NCBI GenBank assembly: GCA_964573285.1
Contig: CAZNJD010000034.1
Location: forward strand, 1-33,002
Direction of reading: 5' to 3'
DNA: 33,002 nt
From: UBA1140 sp964573285
Lineage (GTDB): Bacteria > Campylobacterota > Campylobacteria > Campylobacterales > Sulfurovaceae
Part shown: one piece after another, positions 26,453-33,002 of the stretch
Numbering within the stretch: position 1 is the stretch's first letter
Layout of the letters: every line of letters begins with the position of its first letter
Translations under genes and position numbers: made by a program
Notes under the pieces: model-generated
The model's database searches: none
The model's input: only the letters and a program-made list of their open reading frames with translations
What the model was told of the DNA's origin: nothing

Positions 26453-26932
26453 ATGAAAAATAAAAAAGAAGCTTTTACACTAATTGAACTTATATTTGTT
26501 ATTATTATTATTGGTATCCTATCTTCTATTGCTATACCTAGATTTTCTGCAACTAGAGATGATGCCAAAATCTCAAAATTAGCTCATCTAATTCAATCAG
26601 CAAAAGCCGAGATAGCCACAAGTATATTTGCAAAAGGTAAAATACCTAAAACAAAAGAGGAGTTACGAAAAATTTCTAATTTAGTAAGAGAGATGGAGAG
26701 CAAAGGAGATATATCATTGAGAGAAGGAACAAATAGTTTAGATATTTTATTTTTGAATAGAGATGCTCTTCCTGTAGAACAGTGTAAAAAAATGGTTTTA
26801 GATTATAATAATATCAATAATATTGAATTATATGTTATTCATATTGAAAGTAATACAGCAATATGTAGAGGAATTAACAACTTAATTCCTGATATAAATA
26901 TGACAATAGCAGGAAATAGAATAAATTATTAA
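26453..26932 (+). CDS. Type IV pilin-like / pseudopilin protein 2
   Basis: 159 residues. Short leader MKNKKEA then FTLIELIFVIIIIGILSS with Glu at +5; the residue before the cleavage site is Ala, not Gly. ATRDDAKISKLA matches the first pilin, as do the two Cys (VEQCKKM, TAICRGIN) and the end (DINMTIAGNRINY versus TNISIGGTQVTY), so the two are probably tandem duplicates. The ribosome binding site is weak. Role as a minor pilin or pseudopilin is inferred. Confidence 0.88.
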   Translation: MKNKKEAFTLIELIFVIIIIGILSSIAIPRFSATRDDAKISKLAHLIQSAKAEIATSIFAKGKIPKTKEELRKISNLVREMESKGDISLREGTNSLDILFLNRDALPVEQCKKMVLDYNNINNIELYVIHIESNTAICRGINNLIPDINMTIAGNRINY

Positions 26933-26946
26933 AAGGATTATAGATT

Positions 26947-27414
26947 ATGAAACAAGCATTTACAATGATAGAGTTAGTATTTGTAATAGTAGTTATTGGT
27001 ATTTTAGCATCAATAGCCATTCCAAGATTGGCAGCAACAAGAGATGATGCAGTAATTACAAAAGCAAGAACTACAGTAGCAACAGTTAGAAATGCACTAG
27101 CAATGGAGAGACAGAAACGGATACTCAGAGGAGAGTTTAGTCCAATTATAGCAGTAGGAGATAGTACTAATGTTTTTGGAAATTTCTATGATGGAAATAA
27201 AACTTCACCTAATGATACAGGTAAAGGAGTAATGGAATATCCTATTCCTAACCAATTAAATACTAGAGATAGATGGTCATTTAATAATTATAAATATGAG
27301 TTTAATTCAACGCTTGGAAATGTAATTTTTGAGGTAGTTAATGGTAAGTTTGTGTGTGATACTGCAACTACAGCTAATACTAATGCTAATGGATGTACTC
27401 AATTGACTCGTTAA
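26947..27414 (+). CDS. Type IV pilin-like / pseudopilin protein 3
   Basis: 155 residues. Leader of only four residues (MKQA) then FTMIELVFVIVVIGILAS with Glu at +5 and Ala before the cleavage site. The head differs from the other two: TVATVRNALAMERQKRILRG, then a Cys pair near the C-terminus (KFVCDTATT, NGCTQL). It follows gene 2 by 14 nt with AAAGG upstream, so it is cotranscribed. More GspG/PilA-like in general layout; exact type unresolved. Confidence 0.88.
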   Translation: MKQAFTMIELVFVIVVIGILASIAIPRLAATRDDAVITKARTTVATVRNALAMERQKRILRGEFSPIIAVGDSTNVFGNFYDGNKTSPNDTGKGVMEYPIPNQLNTRDRWSFNNYKYEFNSTLGNVIFEVVNGKFVCDTATTANTNANGCTQLTR

Positions 27415-27422
27415 TTTTATGA

Positions 27423-27428
27423 TATAAT
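27423..27428 (+). promoter_or_regulatory. Putative -10 for priA
   Basis: TATAAT 18 nt before the Shine-Dalgarno GAGGAG (27446-27451). Its position fits translation starting near 27458 rather than at the TTG 27575. Confidence 0.4.
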
Positions 27429-27457
27429 CTCTTTGATTTTTTATTGAGGAGACTATT

Positions 27458-29302
27458 ATATACTACTATCAAGTAACCCTCCACCGTTCGTCAGCTCCTA
27501 CTCTAACTTATCACTATGATAAAGTTATTAATATAGGTCAATGTATAAAAGTTCCTATTCACTCTAAAGTTAAGTTGGCTATTGTGATTGATGAGGTTGA
27601 AAAGCCCAAGGAGTTTAAAACCTCTAAAATTAGTTCTGTATTAGATGATTATTATAGTAATATGCAGATTGAGATTGCTAAGTTCATCTCTGAATACTAT
27701 TTTAGCTCTTTGGGTGAAGCGATTGCTCTATTTATACCATATAAATTAAATTATAAGTGTGAGCATATTACAGAGCATAAGGATACTATATTACCAATAT
27801 TATCAGCAGAACAAAAGATAGCATATAATAAATTATTGAAAAAAGATAGAGCTTTACTTTTTGGTGTAACAGGCTCAGGAAAAACAGAGATATTTATCTC
27901 TTTGATGGCAAAGATAATAGAGGAAGGGAGGCAGTGTATCTTTTTGATGCCTGAAATATCTTTAACTCCACAGATGCAAACTAGATTAGAAAAATATTTT
28001 CGCAAACGAATAGTTATTTGGCACTCGAAATTAACCAAAAAGCAAAAAGAGAAGATTTTAGAGAAAATATATGCAAGAGAGGTGGATATAGTAGCAGGAG
28101 CTAGGTCTGCTCTATTTACTCCACTTAAAGATGTAGGGTTGATAATAGTAGATGAGGAGCATGATGATAGTTATAAATCTATGATGAAACCTCGGTATCA
28201 TGCTAGAGATATGGCTATATATATTGCCCATAAACTTAAAGCCAAAGTAGTTTTGGCAAGTGCCACTCCTAGTTTGAATAGTTATTATAAATATGATGTT
28301 GTTAGACTATCTAAACCTTTTGTTCAGACTCAAAAAAGATATATTTTTATAGAAGGAACAACACTTACCAATGGTATTATCAAAAAAATAGAGCAAAACT
28401 TTAGAGAGGGTGAGCAATCTTTGATGTTTATTCCAACTCGTGGTAATTTCAAATATCTATATTGTCAGAAATGTGGCAAAACTCATTTGTGTCCATACTG
28501 TTCTGTTGGTATGGCTCTACATAGATATGCACGACATCTCAAATGTCACTATTGTAACTATACAGAAGCTATTAGAGAGTCATGTGTATATTGTGGTCAT
28601 ATCCCACTTACAAGCCAAAGAATGGGTACAGTAGAAGCTAAAGAGATGATAGAGAGTGGAATAAAAGATATAGTTATCGAACAATTTGATAGAGATAGTA
28701 TTACCACCCCAACCAAACTTAAAAAAGCACTCAAAAGATTTGAGAGCAAAGAGAGTCATATACTTTTAGGCACACAGATGTTAAGTAAAGGGCATGATTA
28801 TGCCAATATTTCACTAAGTGTAATTATGGGAATTGATTATATATTGGGGCTTAGTGATTATAAAGCTAGAGAAAGAGCTATGAGTTTATTGATACAGATT
28901 GCAGGTCGTTCAGGTAGAGCCAAGAATGCAGAAGTGATTATACAATCATCCAATGCTGATTTTTTTAAATTATATTTAAATAACTATGAAGCATTTCTAA
29001 AAGATGAGATGGAGTTTATGAGAGATATATATCCCCCTTTTGTATCATTGGCTAGAGTACTTATATCTCATAAAGATGAGACTAAAGGAGCTAAAATAAC
29101 TCTCGATACTGTAGAAAAATTGAAAGCTTTTGATGATGTAGAGATAGTAGGACATGGCAAAGCTCCTATTGAGAGAATTGCTAATAAATTTAGATATAAT
29201 ATTTTGCTTAGGTGTGAAAAAAGAGTGCCATTACTTAAGGCACTTCATGTTATAAACTCTTCGTTAATTGAGATTGATATTGACCCTATAGAATTTTCTT
29301 AA
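27458..29302 (+). CDS. priA: Primosomal protein N' (replication restart helicase PriA)
   Basis: About 614 residues if started at ATA 27458. It reloads the replisome at stalled forks. The first canonical start in frame is TTG 27575, but the frame upstream encodes YYYQVTLHRSSAPTLTY and GQCIKVPIHSKVKLA, the conserved PriA 3'-end-binding domain. GAGGAG (27446-27451) lies 6 nt before ATA 27458 and 3 nt before ATT 27455; a stop sits at 27434. So initiation at AUA or AUU, or a sequence error in an ATG, is likely. Later motifs: Walker A FGVTGSGKTE (Lys142), DEEHDDSY, and the zinc-binding Cys pairs (CQKC, CPYC, CHYC, CVYC). ispG follows by 35 nt. Confidence 0.9.
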   Translation: MYYYQVTLHRSSAPTLTYHYDKVINIGQCIKVPIHSKVKLAIVIDEVEKPKEFKTSKISSVLDDYYSNMQIEIAKFISEYYFSSLGEAIALFIPYKLNYKCEHITEHKDTILPILSAEQKIAYNKLLKKDRALLFGVTGSGKTEIFISLMAKIIEEGRQCIFLMPEISLTPQMQTRLEKYFRKRIVIWHSKLTKKQKEKILEKIYAREVDIVAGARSALFTPLKDVGLIIVDEEHDDSYKSMMKPRYHARDMAIYIAHKLKAKVVLASATPSLNSYYKYDVVRLSKPFVQTQKRYIFIEGTTLTNGIIKKIEQNFREGEQSLMFIPTRGNFKYLYCQKCGKTHLCPYCSVGMALHRYARHLKCHYCNYTEAIRESCVYCGHIPLTSQRMGTVEAKEMIESGIKDIVIEQFDRDSITTPTKLKKALKRFESKESHILLGTQMLSKGHDYANISLSVIMGIDYILGLSDYKARERAMSLLIQIAGRSGRAKNAEVIIQSSNADFFKLYLNNYEAFLKDEMEFMRDIYPPFVSLARVLISHKDETKGAKITLDTVEKLKAFDDVEIVGHGKAPIERIANKFRYNILLRCEKRVPLLKALHVINSSLIEIDIDPIEFS

Positions 29303-29337
29303 AGAAATTGGATTGAACTTATAAATATGGAGAAAAA

Positions 29338-30399
29338 ATGACCAAACGATACCCTACCAAAAAAATATTTGTTGGCAATGTTGCCGTAGGAGGAGATGCC
29401 CCTATCTCTGTACAGTCTATGACATACTCAAAAACCTCTGATATAGAGGCTACTATAGAACAGATAAATAGATTACATTTTGCAGGTTGTGATATTGCAA
29501 GAGTGGCAGTGCCTAATATGCAAGCGGCAGTAGCACTACAAGAGATAAAAAAGAGGATATCTATTCCTTTAGTAGCAGATATACACTTTAATTACAAATT
29601 AGCCCTAGAGGCTTCAAAATGGGTTGATTGCATTCGTATCAATCCTGGTAATATTGGGGAAAAGGGTAGAGTCAAAGAGATAGTCAAAGCTTGTAAAGAT
29701 AGAGGTCTGCCAATTCGTATAGGTGTAAATTCAGGCTCATTAGAAAATGAGTTTGAGGATAGATATGGAGCAACAGCCAAAGGTATGGTAGCTAGTGCAG
29801 AGTATAATATTAAATTTTTGGAAGATTTAGATTTTACAGATATAAAAATATCTCTAAAAGCTTCTGATGTAGAACGAACAGTTGAAGCTTATAAAACATT
29901 ACGACCCAAAAATAACTATCCATTTCATTTAGGAGTAACAGAAGCTGGAACAATTTTTCATGCCACAGTCAAATCTGCTATAGGTTTAGGTACTCTACTG
30001 CTAGATGGTATTGGTGATACTATGCGAGTATCTATTACAGGTGAATTAGAAGAGGAGATAAAAGTAGCCAAAGCAATTCTAAAAGATAGTGGTAGAGTCC
30101 AAGAGGGTTTAAATATTATCTCATGTCCCACATGTGGGCGAATAGAGGCTGATTTAGTAAGTGCAGTAGCCGAGGTAGAAGAGCGAACAAAACATATCAA
30201 AACACCTATGAATGTGTCTGTTATGGGGTGTGTAGTAAATGCCATAGGAGAAGCTAAACATGCTGATATAGCCATAGCTTATGGTAAAGGAACTGGACTT
30301 ATTATGGTTCAAGGTGAAGTGGTAGCCAAATTGCCAGAGAAGCAATTGGTAGATAGATTTGTGGCTGAAGTGGAGGCATTTGCTACTAAGCAAAGTTAG
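29338..30399 (+). CDS. ispG: 4-hydroxy-3-methylbut-2-enyl diphosphate synthase (IspG/GcpE)
   Basis: 353 residues, normal length for the bacterial two-domain form. It converts MEcPP to HMBPP in the MEP isoprenoid pathway. The N-terminal TIM barrel begins with VGNVAVGGDAPISVQSMTYSKTSD; the C-terminal domain carries the [4Fe-4S] ligands Cys263 and Cys266 (SCPTCGR) and Cys298 (VMGCVVN) with Glu305 as the fourth. Start ATG has GGAG upstream. Lies between priA and dnaB, 35 nt from each. Confidence 0.97.
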   Translation: MTKRYPTKKIFVGNVAVGGDAPISVQSMTYSKTSDIEATIEQINRLHFAGCDIARVAVPNMQAAVALQEIKKRISIPLVADIHFNYKLALEASKWVDCIRINPGNIGEKGRVKEIVKACKDRGLPIRIGVNSGSLENEFEDRYGATAKGMVASAEYNIKFLEDLDFTDIKISLKASDVERTVEAYKTLRPKNNYPFHLGVTEAGTIFHATVKSAIGLGTLLLDGIGDTMRVSITGELEEEIKVAKAILKDSGRVQEGLNIISCPTCGRIEADLVSAVAEVEERTKHIKTPMNVSVMGCVVNAIGEAKHADIAIAYGKGTGLIMVQGEVVAKLPEKQLVDRFVAEVEAFATKQS

Positions 30400-30434
30400 A
30401 TATAATTAGCTAAAAAATATTGGGAAGAGTGATA

Positions 30435-33002
30435 ATGAGTGATAATATGTACAATTTAAATATAGAGAGAGCCGTTCTCTCTGCCATTATTTTTGACCCA
30501 CAAATCTTTGAAGAGATAGCTGCAAAATTACAACCTCATGATTTTTATCTACCTTTTCATCAGCATATGTTTGCATCTATGGAAGAACTTTCAAGAGAAG
30601 ATAAACCCATAGATGAAGAGTTTTTAAAATCTAAACTAAAAAGTACAAATAATTTTAATGAGGTAGCATTATTAGATGTATTAACAGCCAATCCTATCTC
30701 TAATACGGATGCCTATCTAGGAGAGATAAAAGCTCGTTCAACCAAAAGAGCTTTGGCAACTTTAGCTACAACTATCAAAAAAGTAACAATAGAAGATAAT
30801 TTACCTGTTGAAGAGGTAATGAATTTAGTTGAAAAAAAGTTATATGAGATTACCCAAAATAGTACTAGTGAAGATTTTAGAGAGTCCAAAGAGATTACTT
30901 TATCTATGTTAGATGAAATAAAACGCTTAAAAGCTATGGGAAACTCTAAATTAATAGGAACTGATACAGGATTTAGAAATCTAAATGATAAAACTAGTGG
31001 ATTTGGTAAAGGGGATTTGATAATTATTGCTGCACGACCAGCGATGGGAAAAACAAGTTTAGTTCTTAACATTACCGAAAAAGCAATAAATAGAGATGAA
31101 GGCGTAGCCTTTTTTTCACTAGAGATGCCAGCAGAACAACTTATGCTAAGACTTTTATCTACAGAGACATCTATACCTTTACAGAGATTGAGAGTAGGAG
31201 ATTTAACAGATGAAGAGTGGACTAGATTAAGTAGTGCAACAGATAAGATGACAACAAAAAAGCTTTTTGTAGATGATAGTGGATATGCCACAATTCATCA
31301 AGTAAGAAGTAAACTTAGAAAACTCAAAGGTAAACACCCTGAAATATCAATGGCGATAATAGACTATATGCAGTTAATGAGTGGAGATAGCCAAGAGGGG
31401 AGACAACAAGTAATATCAGAGATTTCTCGAGGGCTTAAACAGTTAGCTAGAGAGTTAGAGATACCTATATTAGCTCTATCACAATTGAACCGAGGGGTAG
31501 AAAGCAGAGATAATAAACGACCGATGTTAAGTGATTTAAGAGAGAGTGGCTGTCTTTCGGGTGATACTATTATTATAGATGCTAATAGTGGTAAAAGATA
31601 TAGAATAGATGAATTAGTAAATAATAAATTTCTCTTACCTATAAAAATAAAAAGTATGGATAGAAATCTAAAAATAAGAGATTTTACTATCAGTAATGCT
31701 TTTTTTTCAGGTGAAAAAATTACCTATAAATTAAAAACAAAATCGGGTAAAACTATTAATGCTACGGCAAATCATAAATTTTATAAGGTTAATGGTTGGA
31801 CAAGACTTGATAAACTAATAGTAGGAGATAAAATTGCAACTCCTGATAAAATTGATATAAGAGATAATAAAAGTATTTTATCTAATAATGAATTAATTTT
31901 GTTAGCTCATCTTTTAGGAGATGGTTCAATATTAGAAGGACACTCTTATCATTATACTAATGAAGATATGAAAAATATTGAGATTGTAAAAGATGTAGTG
32001 AAAGAACTTTTTAATATAGAGGCTAAATTAATTAAACAAAAAAATTGGTGGCATTTATATTTAACATCTCCTTATCATTTAACTCATAATAAAAAACATC
32101 CTATAACCTTATGGTATGAAAAACTGAATATAAAAAGAGTTCGTTCTTATGAGAAAGAGATACCTCAAAGTGTTTTTGAGTGTAATACAAAATCAATAAA
32201 ATTATTTTTAAGACATCTTTGGGCAACTGATGGTTCAATTACTATGCAAAAACAAAAAAATAGAAAAGATATTATAAAAGTTTATTATGCTAGTACTAGT
32301 TATATTTTAGCAGAACAAGTTCAATCTCTTCTTTTAAGGGTTGAAATTATATCAACCCTTAGAAAAGTAAAACAGATTAAATCTAATAAAGAGTATAGAC
32401 CTAGTTATCATATATTAATTCAAGGAAAAGATAATCTAAAAAAATTTTTAATAAATATAGGAAGTCATGGTAAAAGGGGTGAAAAAGCAGAATTATATTT
32501 AAAAACTTTAAATAATATTAAATCTAATCCAAATAATGGCTGTATTGATAAGATCGTATGGAAAACTTTTATAAAAAAAGCTAAGGATAAGGAAAATATA
32601 TCGTGGAGAGTATTTTCTGAAAAATTAAAGATGTCATATTGTGGTAGCTCTCTATTTAAAAATTCTATCTCAAAAGAGAGAATGAAAAGAATATCAAAAT
32701 TTTTACCTGATAAAAAAATAGAAAATCTTGCAAATTCAGATATATATTGGGATGAGATAATTTCAATAGAAAAATTCAAAAAGGTAAAAACTTATGATTT
32801 AACAGTTGATAATGTTCATAATTTTGTAGCAAATGATATAATTGTTCACAACTCCATAGAACAAGATGCAGATATAGTGATGTTTGTCTATCGTGATGAT
32901 GTGTATCGAGAAGCGGCAGAAAAAGAGAAAGAGATGAAAGCCAAAGCAAATGGAAAAGAGTATGAGAATAAATTTCAAAATAAACTTGAAGAAGATACAG
33001 AA
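30435..33002 (+). CDS. dnaB: Replicative DNA helicase DnaB with in-frame intein, 3' end cut by window
   Basis: 856 codons are visible and the frame runs off the right edge. The extein begins MSDNMYNLNIERAVLSAI, a typical DnaB N-terminal domain, then the RecA-like domain with Walker A ARPAMGKT (Lys206), AFFSLEMP, MAIIDYMQLM and QLNRGVESR. At DLRESG the sequence passes into an intein whose first residue is Cys373, and the helicase resumes with SIEQDADIVMF at 32853. Frame is unbroken throughout, so the protein should be made as one precursor and spliced. The ribosome binding site is weak (GGAAGAG). DnaB is essential, so splicing must work unless another copy exists. Confidence 0.96.
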   Translation, partial: MSDNMYNLNIERAVLSAIIFDPQIFEEIAAKLQPHDFYLPFHQHMFASMEELSREDKPIDEEFLKSKLKSTNNFNEVALLDVLTANPISNTDAYLGEIKARSTKRALATLATTIKKVTIEDNLPVEEVMNLVEKKLYEITQNSTSEDFRESKEITLSMLDEIKRLKAMGNSKLIGTDTGFRNLNDKTSGFGKGDLIIIAARPAMGKTSLVLNITEKAINRDEGVAFFSLEMPAEQLMLRLLSTETSIPLQRLRVGDLTDEEWTRLSSATDKMTTKKLFVDDSGYATIHQVRSKLRKLKGKHPEISMAIIDYMQLMSGDSQEGRQQVISEISRGLKQLARELEIPILALSQLNRGVESRDNKRPMLSDLRESGCLSGDTIIIDANSGKRYRIDELVNNKFLLPIKIKSMDRNLKIRDFTISNAFFSGEKITYKLKTKSGKTINATANHKFYKVNGWTRLDKLIVGDKIATPDKIDIRDNKSILSNNELILLAHLLGDGSILEGHSYHYTNEDMKNIEIVKDVVKELFNIEAKLIKQKNWWHLYLTSPYHLTHNKKHPITLWYEKLNIKRVRSYEKEIPQSVFECNTKSIKLFLRHLWATDGSITMQKQKNRKDIIKVYYASTSYILAEQVQSLLLRVEIISTLRKVKQIKSNKEYRPSYHILIQGKDNLKKFLINIGSHGKRGEKAELYLKTLNNIKSNPNNGCIDKIVWKTFIKKAKDKENISWRVFSEKLKMSYCGSSLFKNSISKERMKRISKFLPDKKIENLANSDIYWDEIISIEKFKKVKTYDLTVDNVHNFVANDIIVHNSIEQDADIVMFVYRDDVYREAAEKEKEMKAKANGKEYENKFQNKLEEDTE
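31551..32852 (+). mobile_element. DnaB intein with LAGLIDADG homing endonuclease
   Basis: 434 residues, from Cys1 (TGT 31551-31553) to His-Asn (CAC AAC, ending 32852), with Ser as the +1 extein residue. Splicing motifs: N-terminal CLSGDTIII, block B TANHKFY, block F IYWDEIISI to TYDLTVDNVHNFVAND, and terminal IIVHN. The endonuclease has two LAGLIDADG-type helices, LAHLLGDGSI (Asp124 of the intein) and FLRHLWATDGSI (Asp227), so both catalytic Asp are kept. Near intein residue 345-390, ISWRVFSEKLKMSYCGSSLF looks like an added helix-turn-helix DNA-binding segment. The insertion site (RESG/SIEQD) is the same as that of the Synechocystis DnaB intein, to which the splicing motifs are strikingly similar. 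Confidence 0.96.

Noticed and set aside
30713..31291. Minus-strand 192-codon ORF opposite dnaB
   Set aside because: It is antisense to conserved DnaB motifs; long opposite frames are common in this AT-rich coding DNA.

Overview
The window is AT-rich chromosomal DNA that reads like a free-living Campylobacterota (Epsilonproteobacteria), probably a Sulfurimonas- or Sulfurovum-like chemolithotroph. The clues are a monomeric NADP-dependent isocitrate dehydrogenase, a histidine kinase with the HQWRQPLN H-box common in this group, several pilins with the short 'KxAFTMIEL' leader, NarK next to a molybdopterin oxidoreductase, and an anaerobic cobalamin gene set. The genus is inferred from gene content only. 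I saw no rRNA, tRNA, CRISPR array or transposase.

Layout. (1) 1-543: start of a leftward gene at the edge, then a very AT-rich intergenic region that ends in a compact, apparently pseudoknotted leader before narK. (2) 544-4725: narK (nitrate/nitrite transport, with an unusual periplasmic insertion), a Cys-type formate dehydrogenase-like molybdoenzyme, and a small unrecognised ORF with no convincing start. (3) 4783-14770, all leftward: ten cobalamin-related genes transcribed cbiK, cbiL, cbiC, a [2Fe-2S] protein gene, cbiD, cbiET, cbiF, cbiG, cbiH, cbiA. They lie downstream of a secreted protein and an M23 lipoprotein, mostly with overlapping ends. Together they convert sirohydrochlorin (cobalt insertion by CbiK) to cob(II)yrinic acid a,c-diamide; no cbiJ is present. 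(4) 14957-17137: icd, followed by a REP-like palindrome. (5) 17560-19113: a low-complexity Asn/Ser/Thr-rich lipoprotein. (6) 19246-21325: an OmpR-type response regulator and its membrane histidine kinase. (7) 21322-25205, leftward: ppk1, a gamma-carbonic anhydrase-like protein and an MltB-type lytic transglycosylase. (8) 25475-27414: a small hypothetical gene and three tandem pilin/pseudopilin genes. (9) 27458-33002: priA (apparently with a non-ATG start), ispG, and dnaB interrupted by a 434-residue intein carrying a LAGLIDADG homing endonuclease; dnaB runs off the right edge.

The most noteworthy items are the dnaB intein, the structured narK leader, the probable AUA/AUU start of priA, the [2Fe-2S] protein inside a cobalamin operon lacking cbiJ, and the barrel-like insertion in NarK. 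All calls come from reading the sequence and recalling family motifs; no database search was run.
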